Positions 8,620 through 17,361 of a stretch of DNA of 64,000 nt are shown piece by piece. A program made the position numbers and the translations under genes. Position 1 is the stretch's first letter, and every line of letters begins with the position of its first letter. The notes under the pieces are model-generated. The model was not told the origin of the DNA. It did not search any database and was given only the letters and a program-made list of their open reading frames with translations. Source of the DNA: Lysinibacillus louembei (GTDB lineage Bacteria > Bacillota > Bacilli > Bacillales_A > Planococcaceae). The stretch is from positions 3,569,501-3,633,500 of the forward strand of contig NZ_CP137624.1 in assembly GCF_033880585.1 (NCBI RefSeq), given 5' to 3'.

Positions 8620-9642
8620 TTAATTGCCCCCTTTCGTTAATGCTAGACGTAATTGGAAATAAGAAAGGTGCGGTAACACCTCACGCAATACTTTTAGTTT
8701 TTTCGTACGCTGTGTCAAAATCGCTTGCTGTACTTGCATGAGCTCCTCTTGCTGTATAAAATGCTCAATTGGAAATGCAGCATCATTCATTGCCATCTCA
8801 ACAAAATGATCTTCAATTGTGCTTTGCTTTAAATTTCGTTTATATGCGATTTGTTCAAGTGAAAAGCCTTGCGCAAAAAGCTTAGCCGTTTGAGATGCAG
8901 AGTCTGTCAATGGCATCTGAATGCGGAGACCTTGCGCAATATCAGCTAAATAAGGGTAATGTGAAATATGCTGAAGCCATTGATGTAATGCAGAAACATA
9001 GAGCAGCTGCATGTCCATTTCTGTACGCCCTGCCTGATAAGCAAGCTGTTGCCATGTAAAGCCTGGCAAATCAACACCTGTTAAACGATGAATCAAAAGG
9101 TAACGTTGCTCCTCCGTTATAGCTAAAGTCTCAAGGTTATTTGTTATTTCCTGCAATAGTAATACTTGCAACGCACCTGACTGATATTGATGACGCATTA
9201 AAAATTGACGAACGAACAATTGGATGCCTTCATCGCGTTGAATCGGAATAAATGCTTTTATTTGCGCAGATTGATATGACAGCACTTGGACAATCAACGA
9301 CAGACGCCCATAAAAAATATGCTCATTGCCACGATAATGCCAGCCATCAAATATGCATGGCACACCTTGTTGTGCCTGTGCTATACCCTTTGCCGTCAAT
9401 GTATAATAGCCTGTCTCCTGTACCTGCAAGTAGCCAGCCTCTACTAAGAGTCCTACAAATTCGTTGAAGCGTTGCCTTGAAAGCTTTGGCAGCACGCTAA
9501 AATAAGCATGCAATGAAAAAATGCCAACATCCTGTATCGTTTGTCCAGATCTTTTGCCCCGCAATAAATGATAGGCAGAGGATACTGTTCTTTCATTATT
9601 TAATTTCAGGAAAATATCCAACAAAATTTGCTGAAAAATCAT
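8620..9642 (-). CDS. ypbB: YpbB family helix-turn-helix protein
   Basis: A 340-residue protein of the YpbB family, with a C-terminal helix-turn-helix part (about 265-325; sequence AQGFSLEQIAYKRNLKQST) that resembles the HTH_40 domain found fused to some RecQ helicases. In B. subtilis ypbB directly precedes the RecS helicase gene, as here. The start at 9642 follows GAGGGGATGTC. The physical linkage (TAAATG) and the domain borrowed from RecQ suggest the two proteins work as a complex, with YpbB supplying a DNA-binding part; this is inference. Confidence 0.85.
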   Translation of the reverse strand: MIFQQILLDIFLKLNNERTVSSAYHLLRGKRSGQTIQDVGIFSLHAYFSVLPKLSRQRFNEFVGLLVEAGYLQVQETGYYTLTAKGIAQAQQGVPCIFDGWHYRGNEHIFYGRLSLIVQVLSYQSAQIKAFIPIQRDEGIQLFVRQFLMRHQYQSGALQVLLLQEITNNLETLAITEEQRYLLIHRLTGVDLPGFTWQQLAYQAGRTEMDMQLLYVSALHQWLQHISHYPYLADIAQGLRIQMPLTDSASQTAKLFAQGFSLEQIAYKRNLKQSTIEDHFVEMAMNDAAFPIEHFIQQEELMQVQQAILTQRTKKLKVLREVLPHLSYFQLRLALTKGGN

Positions 9643-9752
9643 GACATCCCCTCGCTTTCTTGCAGCAATTTACCTTTGGTATCATGGAAAAAAATACGCA
9701 CTCATTATTTTGAAAAATTCATAAAATTTCAACATTTATTGACAAGCACCCA

Positions 9753-9761
9753 TGCTATAAT
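9753..9761 (+). promoter_or_regulatory. Extended -10 promoter of bdhA
   Basis: TGCTATAAT is an extended -10 element. A perfect TTGACA at 9739-9744 is only 11 bp upstream, too near to serve as its -35. The ribosome site AGGAGG follows 20 bp downstream. Confidence 0.5.
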
Positions 9762-9794
9762 TTAAGTGTACTACATTACTAGGAGGTTTTGTAA

Positions 9795-10850
9795 ATGAAA
9801 GCAGCACGTTGGCATAACGCACGAGATATTCGAGTAGAAAATATTGACGAGCCTGTTATTGCGCCAGGTAAAGTAAAAATTAAAGTGCATTGGACAGGAA
9901 TTTGTGGCAGTGATTTGCATGAGTATGCAGCAGGTCCAATTTTCATTCCTGTAGAGCAACCTCACTATGTTAGTAAAGATATCGCCCCAATTGTTATGGG
10001 TCATGAGTTTTCTGGGGAAGTCGTTGAAGTTGGAGAAGGCGTAACACGCGTTCAAATAGGCGACCCTGTTGTAGTAGAACCCATTCTTTCATGTGGCGAA
10101 TGCGCAGCATGTAAAAAAGGAAAGTATAATTTATGTAAACATTTAGGCTTCCACGGTCTTGCTGGCGGCGGTGGCGGCTTCTCTGAATATACAATGGTGG
10201 ACGAGCATATGGTTCACAAAATGCCAGAAGGCTTATCCTATGAGCAAGGCGCATTAGTAGAGCCTGCTGCAGTAGCGTTACATGCAGTTCGCCTAAGCAA
10301 GCTAAAAGCTGGGGATAAAGCTGCTGTATTCGGTACAGGTCCAATTGGTTTACTTGTTATCGAAGCGTTGCGTGCAGCTGGAGCAGCTGAAATTTATGCA
10401 GTGGAATTATCACCTGAGCGTGCAGCAAAAGCATTAGAGCTAGGTGCAAAAGCGGTGATTAACCCTGCCGAAGAAGATGTTGTAAGTCGCTTACATGAGC
10501 TAACAAATGGCGGTGTGGATGTTGCATTTGAAGTAACAGGCGTTCCTGTTGTGTTGCAGCAAGCAATTGATTCAACAGCCTTCGAAGGTGAAACAATTAT
10601 CGTGTCAATCTGGGAAACACCGGCGTCTGTTCAACCAAACAATATCGTGTTAGCAGAGCGTACAGTAAAAGGTATTATCGCATATCGCGATATTTTCCCT
10701 GCAGTTATGGAATTAATGACACAGGGCTACTTCTCAGCAGAGCAGCTTGTAACAAAACGCATCGGCTTAGATGACGTTGTAACAGAAGGCTTTGAAGCGT
10801 TAATGAAAGAGAAAAACCATATTAAAATTCTTGTCAATTCACAAGCTTAA
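9795..10850 (+). CDS. bdhA: Zinc-dependent 2,3-butanediol/alcohol dehydrogenase
   Basis: Medium-chain dehydrogenase of 351 residues, resembling B. subtilis BdhA (acetoin to (R,R)-2,3-butanediol, NADH). Catalytic zinc ligands are C37 (GICGSD) and H70-E71 (GHEFSGEV); the structural zinc site is C100, C103, C106 and C114. The NAD fold shows VFGTGPIGLL (about 174-183). It is monocistronic between an extended -10 promoter and a terminator, and is inserted between ypbB and the queuosine genes. Substrate assignment is by overall resemblance; a related sorbitol- or threonine-type dehydrogenase is possible. Confidence 0.85.
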   Translation: MKAARWHNARDIRVENIDEPVIAPGKVKIKVHWTGICGSDLHEYAAGPIFIPVEQPHYVSKDIAPIVMGHEFSGEVVEVGEGVTRVQIGDPVVVEPILSCGECAACKKGKYNLCKHLGFHGLAGGGGGFSEYTMVDEHMVHKMPEGLSYEQGALVEPAAVALHAVRLSKLKAGDKAAVFGTGPIGLLVIEALRAAGAAEIYAVELSPERAAKALELGAKAVINPAEEDVVSRLHELTNGGVDVAFEVTGVPVVLQQAIDSTAFEGETIIVSIWETPASVQPNNIVLAERTVKGIIAYRDIFPAVMELMTQGYFSAEQLVTKRIGLDDVVTEGFEALMKEKNHIKILVNSQA

Positions 10851-10866
10851 TTGTGCCGTGATAAAA

Positions 10867-10905
10867 GGCCTGCCCGAAAAGATGTAATATCTTTTCAGGC
10901 AGGTC
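10867..10905 (+). terminator. Terminator of bdhA
   Basis: Long inverted repeat GGCCTGCCCGAAAAGAT / ATCTTTTCAGGCAGGTCT, 14 bp after the bdhA stop, between convergent genes. Confidence 0.75.
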
Positions 10906-10950
10906 TAGTTTAATTGAATGAATTACTAATCAATTAAAATACTCACTCCG

Positions 10951-11484
10951 TTAAGCGAAACGCTTCTCACGCAAAGTTTGTCCTTGAATAATAATAAATA
11001 CCCCAAGCATTTGCATGATCGTTTTCACGAGTATTTGCCCCACAATTGCTGCTGGCACGGCTGCCCATGGAATAAAGCCTGCTCCAAGCGGGCTTAAACC
11101 AACAATAACGAAAACGGTTGAATCGAGCAATCCACCCACAATGCCACTGTAAAGCACACGCCAAGCCATCGATAGCTTTAAACGTGTATAAATTTCTGTA
11201 TCTGCCGTTTCGGAAATGATAAATGACAACGCAGAAGCTGCTACAATCATTAATGTATCGCCTAATGAAAAAGATACTGCTGCAGATAACAGTAAGGCAA
11301 TAAAAATAAATAAATACGTTTTTTTACGCCCATATTTATTTTGCACAAGGTCGCGGAAAATAAATGTTGCTCCAACAAAAAATGTCCCCATTGGTACGAT
11401 AAACATGCCAATTTCAAATGATGCAAAGCGTGCTGTTACAACGTTGGCAATAACAATTGAGGCTAAGTAACATAAAATTCTCAT
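10951..11484 (-). CDS. VUT-family (YhhQ-like) queuosine precursor transporter
   Basis: A 177-residue membrane protein with five or six hydrophobic helices and the VUT/YhhQ family sequence [14 protein letters not shown] near residue 45. The family imports queuosine precursors (preQ0/preQ1). It overlaps the end of queC by 4 bp, so it is translationally coupled to queuosine synthesis, which supports the substrate. With queC and queF it falls downstream of the preQ1 riboswitch, although whether one transcript covers all three is inferred from spacing only. Confidence 0.82.
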   Translation of the reverse strand: MRILCYLASIVIANVVTARFASFEIGMFIVPMGTFFVGATFIFRDLVQNKYGRKKTYLFIFIALLLSAAVSFSLGDTLMIVAASALSFIISETADTEIYTRLKLSMAWRVLYSGIVGGLLDSTVFVIVGLSPLGAGFIPWAAVPAAIVGQILVKTIMQMLGVFIIIQGQTLREKRFA

Positions 11485-12146
11485 GCTAGTTGCCCCACTT
11501 TCGTTGCTAAATACGTTTGCAATCCATTTTGGCGTAGCTTACATGCAGGGCACTCACCGCAGCCATCTGCCATAATACCGTTATAGCAAGTAAGCGTCTG
11601 CTCTCGTACAAAGTCGAATGCATTAAGCTCAGCTGCTAATGCCCATGCCTGTGCTTTATCTAACCACATTAACGGCGTATGTAAAACAAATGTATCATCC
11701 ATTGCTAAATTTAACGTTACATTCAACGATTTTACAAAGCTATCTCGACAGTCAGGATAGCCGCTAAAATCAGTTTCACAAACACCTGTGACGATATGCT
11801 TCGCACCAACTTGGCTTGCTAAAATACCTGCGAATGATAAAAACAGCAAATTGCGCCCAGGCACAAAAGTGGATGGTAGCCCCTTATCCCGCCCTTCTTC
11901 AATTGCGATATCCTCACGCGTTAATGCGCTAGCTGCAAGCTGATTTAACAATGCCATATTTAAAATATGGTGCTTAACACCAAGCTGCTGTGCAATTTTT
12001 GTGGCGCAGTCAATTTCTAAACGATGTTTTTGTCCGTAATCAAATGTTACAGCCTCCACCTCACTAAATTGCTGCAATGCCCAAAATAAACAAGTTGTAC
12101 TATCCTGCCCGCCGCTAAATACGACGATGGCTTTTTCTTTTTTCAT
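11481..12146 (-). CDS. queC: 7-cyano-7-deazaguanine synthase QueC
   Basis: Converts 7-carboxy-7-deazaguanine to preQ0 using ATP and ammonia. The 221-residue protein has the PP-loop [11 protein letters not shown] (residues 8-18) and C-terminal zinc cysteines in the pattern C-x8-CGECPAC. The ribosome site AGAGGCT precedes the ATG at 12146. queD and queE, which make its substrate, are absent from this window. Its stop overlaps the transporter start by 4 bp. Confidence 0.95.
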   Translation of the reverse strand: MKKEKAIVVFSGGQDSTTCLFWALQQFSEVEAVTFDYGQKHRLEIDCATKIAQQLGVKHHILNMALLNQLAASALTREDIAIEEGRDKGLPSTFVPGRNLLFLSFAGILASQVGAKHIVTGVCETDFSGYPDCRDSFVKSLNVTLNLAMDDTFVLHTPLMWLDKAQAWALAAELNAFDFVREQTLTCYNGIMADGCGECPACKLRQNGLQTYLATKVGQLA

Positions 12147-12200
12147 TGAGAAGCCTCTTTCCTTAGTTTTTTTCAGAGGGTTGCTAAAAACCTCTTTGTC

Positions 12201-12701
12201 TTAACGATTATCAATTTTCTCAGGATATAAATCGTGATTCATTAAGCGATAATCTGCTATTTTTTCATACTTTGTTTCAGGGCGACCATAGTTGCACCAT
12301 GGGTCAATTGAAATGCCCCCACGCGGCGTAAACTTGCCCCATACTTCGATATAGCGCAGATCTAATAATTGAATTAAATCGTTCATAATGATGTTGACGC
12401 AATCCTCATGAAAATCACCATGGTTGCGGAAGCTGAACAAATAAAGCTTCAACGACTTGCTCTCCACCAATTTTTTATCTGGAATATAGGAAATATAGAT
12501 TGTGGCAAAATCAGGCTGCTGTGTAATTGGACATAAGCTCGTAAATTCTGGACAATTAAATTTCACAAAATAATCTCGCTCTATATGTAAGCTATCCACA
12601 GCCTCCAACACTTCTGGCGCATATTGCGTCGGATATTTCACCTGCTGATTGCCTAACAGTGTTAAATCTCCTAAACCTTCTTGCTCCGTACGACTAGACA
12701 T
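12201..12701 (-). CDS. queF: NADPH-dependent preQ0 reductase QueF
   Basis: Reduces the nitrile of preQ0 to the amine of preQ1, the last step before insertion into tRNA. The 166-residue monofunctional form shows [14 protein letters not shown], with the nucleophilic cysteine C57 and the catalytic aspartate D64, and the QueF motif [16 protein letters not shown]. The ribosome site AAAGGAGG lies inside the 3' arm of the riboswitch hairpin, so its access is likely controlled by preQ1. queC follows about 54 bp downstream. Confidence 0.95.
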   Translation of the reverse strand: MSSRTEQEGLGDLTLLGNQQVKYPTQYAPEVLEAVDSLHIERDYFVKFNCPEFTSLCPITQQPDFATIYISYIPDKKLVESKSLKLYLFSFRNHGDFHEDCVNIIMNDLIQLLDLRYIEVWGKFTPRGGISIDPWCNYGRPETKYEKIADYRLMNHDLYPEKIDNR

Positions 12702-12706
12702 AAAAA

Positions 12707-12750
12707 AGCCTCCTTTAAAGTTATGTACGACAAAACTTTTAAAAGAGGCT
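12707..12750 (-). promoter_or_regulatory. Expression platform hairpin of the preQ1 switch
   Basis: On the minus strand AGCCTCTTTTAAAAGTT pairs with AACTTTAAAGGAGGCT, followed by six T residues. The 3' arm contains the queF ribosome site AAAGGAGG, and the hairpin plus T run also looks like an intrinsic terminator. The platform could therefore act on transcription, translation or both. Confidence 0.75.
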
Positions 12751-12796
12751 CAGCTAGTTTCTATATCACATGTAAGATGAATAAACATTTTATCCA

Positions 12797-12831
12797 TAGT
12801 TTTTTATAGAGGGTATTAGCTATGAACCTCT
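12797..12831 (-). ncRNA. preQ1-I riboswitch aptamer
   Basis: On the minus strand the sequence runs AGAGGTTCATAGCTA then ATACCCTCTATAAAAAACTA. This matches the class I preQ1 aptamer: P1 stem AGAGG/CCTCT, loop, and A-rich tail that folds back into the H-type pseudoknot. It lies about 96 bp upstream of queF, the expected target. Confidence 0.92.
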
Positions 12832-12894
12832 GATATGAAAGTTTTATATACAAAAGCCTATCAAACAATTGGAAACACGTCAACGAAAAAATAA

Positions 12895-13929
12895 TTATCC
12901 ATTTTTCACAAGAAGCTGCTCATTAAATAGCTCAATAAATACATCGACAACTGCTGGGTCGAAATGCTTTCCTCTTTGCGCTTTAATTTCAGCAAGCGTT
13001 TCCTCAGGTGTCCACGCTCTCTTGTATGGACGTTCATGTGTTAATGCATCATAAAAATCAGCTAATGCAACGATGCGTGCCTCAATTGGAATGTCCTCAC
13101 CTGAAATCCCGTTCGGATAGCCTGTCCCATCCCATTTTTCATGATGCGCAATAGCAATTTTTCGTGCCATTTTCAGCGTAGTGAAAACGCTATTTGCTAA
13201 AATATCCGCACCGATTGTCGTATGGGTTTTCATCCGTTCAAATTCATCTGCTTCAAAGCGACCAGGCTTTAATAAAATTTGATCTGGAATGCCAATTTTT
13301 CCAATGTCATGTAAAGGAGCTGCTAAACGAATTAGCTCTACTTCTGCTTTTGGCAAATTCAATCGCTCAGCAATTAAGCCTGATAAATGCCCTACTCGCT
13401 GCGTATGCTCACCTGTTTCATCATCGCGATACTCTGAAGCTTTCGCCAATAAGTTTAAAATTTCTAGTTTTGCTTGCTGTAACTCTTCCGTTCGTTGCTG
13501 CACCTTTTCTTCTAACCATTGATTTTGCTCACGTAATTGTCCATATAATACACGTGTTTGCAATAAGTTTGTGATACGTAAAACGAGCTCAATGCGATCA
13601 ATCGGCTTCGTTAAAAAGTCGCTAATGCCCTCTTGAAATGCCTGCTTCTTCGCCTCTGGGGTTAAATCAGCTGTTAACATTAAAACAGGTAAAATGGCAT
13701 CTTTGCTGCGAATATACTGCAATATTTGAATGCCATCCATCCCGGGCATATGCAAATCAGTTAAAACGATATCTGGCTTGACCTCCTCAAAAAGAGGCTG
13801 TGCTTGGAAAGGGTCCATCGTGCTATATAAATATTCAAATCCTGCTCGTCGTAAAATGCGCTCCAACAAGCTCACATTATATTCTTGATCATCAACAATT
13901 AAAATTTTCGCTTGCTTTATTCCTTCCAT
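12895..13929 (-). CDS. Response regulator with HD-GYP output domain
   Basis: The 344-residue protein has a receiver domain (about 7-125, phosphorylated Asp58 in VLTDLHMPGMDG), a coiled-coil linker (about 128-160) and an HD-GYP domain (about 165-335). The HD pair is 207-208 in APLHDIGKIGIPD, and the GYP loop reads WDGTGYPNG (267-274). HD-GYP proteins hydrolyse cyclic di-GMP; the motif set is intact, so it is predicted active and controlled by phosphorylation. It is the last gene of a three-gene signalling operon with the lone receiver and the hybrid kinase. Target pathway unknown; a PilZ receptor lies at the window's left edge. Confidence 0.9.
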   Translation of the reverse strand: MEGIKQAKILIVDDQEYNVSLLERILRRAGFEYLYSTMDPFQAQPLFEEVKPDIVLTDLHMPGMDGIQILQYIRSKDAILPVLMLTADLTPEAKKQAFQEGISDFLTKPIDRIELVLRITNLLQTRVLYGQLREQNQWLEEKVQQRTEELQQAKLEILNLLAKASEYRDDETGEHTQRVGHLSGLIAERLNLPKAEVELIRLAAPLHDIGKIGIPDQILLKPGRFEADEFERMKTHTTIGADILANSVFTTLKMARKIAIAHHEKWDGTGYPNGISGEDIPIEARIVALADFYDALTHERPYKRAWTPEETLAEIKAQRGKHFDPAVVDVFIELFNEQLLVKNG

Positions 13930-13943
13930 TTTTTACGCTCCAT

Positions 13944-14312
13944 TCATTCACTTGTTAACGCTTTTGCCATTTTTTCAAGTAAACGCTCTAGCATAACAGG
14001 CTTCGTATCAAAGTCATCGCAGCCAGCTTGAAAGGCCTTCTCTTCATCTGCTTTCATCGCATGCGCTGTTAATACAATAATCGGAATATGCTTCGTTGCA
14101 ATATTTGCTTTCAATTGCCTCGTTGCCTCCCAGCCATCTACAACAGGTAAGCTTAAATCCATCAAAATAAGGGCAGGCTGCTGCTCGATGGCATAGTCAA
14201 TTCCTTGCTGCCCATCCTCTGCTGTTATAACTGAAAAGCCTTTTCTCGTCAATCTTCTTGCTAGCATATCGCGATTCATTTCATTATCTTCCACGAGCAA
14301 AATTGTTTGCAT
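13944..14312 (-). CDS. Single-domain receiver protein
   Basis: The 122-residue protein consists only of a receiver domain: acidic pair ED8-9, phospho-acceptor D52 in LILMDLSLPVVDGW, Thr in VLTAHA and Lys in DTKPV. Such proteins relay phosphate or act by binding partners. It lies between the hybrid kinase gene (16 bp gap) and the HD-GYP regulator gene (14 bp gap), so it probably shuttles phosphate inside the same pathway. The start has ribosome site AGAGGTT. Confidence 0.9.
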   Translation of the reverse strand: MQTILLVEDNEMNRDMLARRLTRKGFSVITAEDGQQGIDYAIEQQPALILMDLSLPVVDGWEATRQLKANIATKHIPIIVLTAHAMKADEEKAFQAGCDDFDTKPVMLERLLEKMAKALTSE

Positions 14313-14327
14313 TTTCTCAAAACCTCT

Positions 14328-16694
14328 TTAGTCTTTGATTAAAATTTCCCCGATTTTTTCCAATAACATTTTATGCTTAAACATCCCTTTTTGTACGATG
14401 CTTTCAACATAGCTACTTAGCTTGGCTTGCTCTTCCCCTGTTAGCGTTTTAGCTGTCACGACGACAACTGGAATATCGCGCCATTCCGCTGTTTCTCTTA
14501 ATTCGTTAATAAATTGAAAGCCATCCATTTCAGGCATCATTAAATCGAGCAATATTAATTCAGGCTTTTCGTTTTTCACACAGTCAATTGCATGTTGCCC
14601 ATTGCGTGCCTGTGTCACAACATAGCCTTCTTTATTTAATAATTTCGTCATCAATTCGCTTGTCGTCGCATCATCTTCTACAATAAGCACTTGCACTTGC
14701 TGCTTTTCCGTTACATAACGCTCCAGCGTACTTACTAATGACCCTTTATTACTTGGCTTCGTTAAATATTCTGATGCCCCTAGCGTATAACCTAAATGCT
14801 CATCTTTCACCATAGACCAAATAATGACAGGTATATGCTGTAGCTCTTCATCATTTTTCAACACTGTCAAGACACTCCAACCATCCATGCTCGGCATTAA
14901 AATATCTAAACAAATCACTTCAGGCTGTAACTTTCTCGCCATTTCTAATCCTTCTTGTCCACTTGAAGCATAGGCTAATGACCAGCCTTCCTTCGCTAAA
15001 TAATGCTTCATTAATTGATGATTTAATGGCTCATCATCAATATGTAAAATATTCACTTTACTCTTTTTCTCATGCTTTGATATTTCCCTATGTTCCTCTG
15101 TAGAAAGCTCCTCTTCTGCTGCGATTGGAAGCCAGCATGTAAATGTGCTACCAACACCTATTTCACTTTCAACGCTAATGTATCCGCCTAGTATTTCGCT
15201 AAAGCTTTGGCTAATCGCAAGACCAAGCCCTGTTCCACCATATTTTCTCGTAGTGGAAGCATCTGCCTGTGTAAACGGCTGGAATAGCTTATCCATCTGC
15301 TCCTTCGTCATGCCAATGCCCGTATCTTGAATGCGGAAGCTGAAGCCAAGTTGTTCCATACGAGCTTCTTGCGCAACGGTTAACGTTACGGTGCCATCTT
15401 GCGTAAACTTGCTCGCATTGCTAATTAAGTTAATTAAAATTTGCCGTAGCTTTGTAATATCCGTGGACATTTCTCCATCGGTGATATGCGTTATTAATTT
15501 ATTATTATTTTGATCGACAAGCGGTTTGACTGTTGCTAAGACATCCTGCACAAGCTGCTGAATGGCTATTTGCTCAAAATGCACTTCCATTTTGCCAGCT
15601 TCGATTTTGGAGATGTCTAATATATCATTAATTAACGATAGCAAATGTCTTCCCGCATTGCGGATTTTATTCAAGTCCTCAACAAAGATGGGTTCACCAA
15701 TCTCCTCTGCTTCCTCAGCCAACATTTCACTATAGCCAATAATAGCGTTTAACGGTGTTCTTAACTCATGACTCATATTAGCTAAAAATTTACTTTTCAC
15801 CATATTTGCTTTAATCGCTTCATCATGCGCTTGCTCAAGCTGTGCTGTACGCTCCTTGACAATAAGCTCTAAGTTGCTGTTCAGCTCTTTTAACTCCTTA
15901 TTCATCTCATAAATTTCTTGCGTTTTTCTTTCAATCTCTGAATCTTTAAATGAAATTTTATTTGACAAATAAATACCGAACAAGGAAATAATTAAGGTAA
16001 ATAGCGTTCCTCCTGAAATGAAGTAGCCTAAAAATTGCTGATTGAACACAATACCTGCACTATATTGCATATTTGCATCTACGTAAAAATTCGCCGCATA
16101 CATACCAACATAATGCATCCCTGCAATCGCAGCTCCCATCACTAAGCCGCTGCCTAGTTTCGCATAAAACTTCCTATTTCCTCCCTCACTCTTTAAGGAA
16201 AAGGCTAGCCATAGCGCAACAAAAGAGGCTAAAAGTGCAATAACCACTGAGAGCAGTACATAACCAATATTGTACATAATGCCAATTTGCATTGCTTCCA
16301 TACCGATATAATGCATTGCTACTACACCAATCGCCAAGGAAATACTTGCGATAACTAAACGCGGGATTGTTAAACGATCTTTACGGCTAACTAAGTGTAG
16401 GGCAAAAAACGAGCCAATCATTGCGGCCACAACCGACACAATAACAATGACAAGATTATATGCAACTGGTATAGGTAATGAAAAGGCAAGCATTGCGACA
16501 AAATGCATCGACCAAATTCCCATCCCCATTGTACCTGCGCCAAATAACAGCCAAAGGAATCTTGATTTGCCTTTGACATTGCTAATTCTACCTACTAAAT
16601 CGAGTACAGTATAAGATGCTGCCACTGCCACAATATAGGAGAAAATAACTAATAAAGTGTCATGTGAACCATGCATATGCTCCATATGTTCCAT
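14328..16694 (-). CDS. MHYT-domain hybrid sensor histidine kinase with two receivers
   Basis: A 788-residue membrane kinase. The N-terminus is an MHYT sensor with seven helices and three signature motifs, MHFVAM (63-68), MHYIGM (127-132) and MHYVGM (193-198); this domain is proposed to bind copper and sense a diffusible gas or redox signal. Then come a coiled coil (252-292), HisKA with H309 in NMSHELRTPLN, an HATPase domain and two tandem receivers (about 548-660 and 672-785). The frame opens at 16700, but the ATG at 16694 is chosen because GGAG is 7 bp away rather than 1 bp. It heads the signalling operon. Confidence 0.9.
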   Translation of the reverse strand: MEHMEHMHGSHDTLLVIFSYIVAVAASYTVLDLVGRISNVKGKSRFLWLLFGAGTMGMGIWSMHFVAMLAFSLPIPVAYNLVIVIVSVVAAMIGSFFALHLVSRKDRLTIPRLVIASISLAIGVVAMHYIGMEAMQIGIMYNIGYVLLSVVIALLASFVALWLAFSLKSEGGNRKFYAKLGSGLVMGAAIAGMHYVGMYAANFYVDANMQYSAGIVFNQQFLGYFISGGTLFTLIISLFGIYLSNKISFKDSEIERKTQEIYEMNKELKELNSNLELIVKERTAQLEQAHDEAIKANMVKSKFLANMSHELRTPLNAIIGYSEMLAEEAEEIGEPIFVEDLNKIRNAGRHLLSLINDILDISKIEAGKMEVHFEQIAIQQLVQDVLATVKPLVDQNNNKLITHITDGEMSTDITKLRQILINLISNASKFTQDGTVTLTVAQEARMEQLGFSFRIQDTGIGMTKEQMDKLFQPFTQADASTTRKYGGTGLGLAISQSFSEILGGYISVESEIGVGSTFTCWLPIAAEEELSTEEHREISKHEKKSKVNILHIDDEPLNHQLMKHYLAKEGWSLAYASSGQEGLEMARKLQPEVICLDILMPSMDGWSVLTVLKNDEELQHIPVIIWSMVKDEHLGYTLGASEYLTKPSNKGSLVSTLERYVTEKQQVQVLIVEDDATTSELMTKLLNKEGYVVTQARNGQHAIDCVKNEKPELILLDLMMPEMDGFQFINELRETAEWRDIPVVVVTAKTLTGEEQAKLSSYVESIVQKGMFKHKMLLEKIGEILIKD

Positions 16695-16923
16695 CCGCAT
16701 TCTCCTTTTTTCGACATTTAGTCTTATTTTTATATTATCAACTAAAATCTCTTTTTACTCAATATTAAAAGTTCGTAGTATTTTAAAGAAGAGCTTTTCA
16801 AATGAACGTAAGAAACTCTAGTCGTTGCCGTACATTTGTTTCTCTTATCATAGCTTTCTACACATAACAAATTCTAAAATAGGCAGTAGATAAGACATTT
16901 GTATGAAAAACAAGCATTGCCTG

Positions 16924-16952
16924 TTGAAAAGTATAGTGAACCACTATAGAAT
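16924..16952 (+). promoter_or_regulatory. fer promoter with a palindrome in the spacer
   Basis: TTGAAA (16924-16929), a 17-bp spacer and TAGAAT (16947-16952) form a good sigma-A promoter. The inverted repeat TATAGTG-aac-CACTATA (16932-16948) fills the spacer and enters the -10, a position typical of a repressor operator. The rest of the gap 16701-16999 shows no gene. Confidence 0.6.
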
Positions 16953-16954
16953 AA

Positions 16955-17248
<294 letters not shown>

Positions 17249-17254
17249 GTGTAA

Positions 17255-17290
17255 GTGCGCAGTAGAAAAATCTATTGCGTGCTTTTTTTT
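17255..17290 (+). terminator. Terminator of fer
   Basis: Stem GTGCGCAGTAGA / TCTATTGCGTGC (with G-U pairs) followed by eight T residues, 7 bp after the fer stop. Confidence 0.85.
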
Positions 17291-17308
17291 ATCATGTTAT
17301 AGTTATTT

Positions 17309-17325
17309 TTAGTAGTTGGTACTAA
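17309..17325 (+). promoter_or_regulatory. FapR-type operator upstream of fabI
   Basis: TTAGTA-GTTGG-TACTAA is a perfect 6-5-6 inverted repeat with the architecture of the FapR box (TTAGTA-N5-TACTAA), about 37 bp before the fabI start. FapR represses fatty acid genes until malonyl-CoA binds. fabI is a known FapR target in B. subtilis. fapR is not in the window. Confidence 0.8.
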
Positions 17326-17361
17326 TAACAGATATTATTGTACTAAAAAGGAGTGCGAATG

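Noticed and set aside
9739-9744. Perfect TTGACA upstream of bdhA as -35
   Set aside because: Only 11 bp from TATAAT; the extended -10 TGCTATAAT explains the promoter better.
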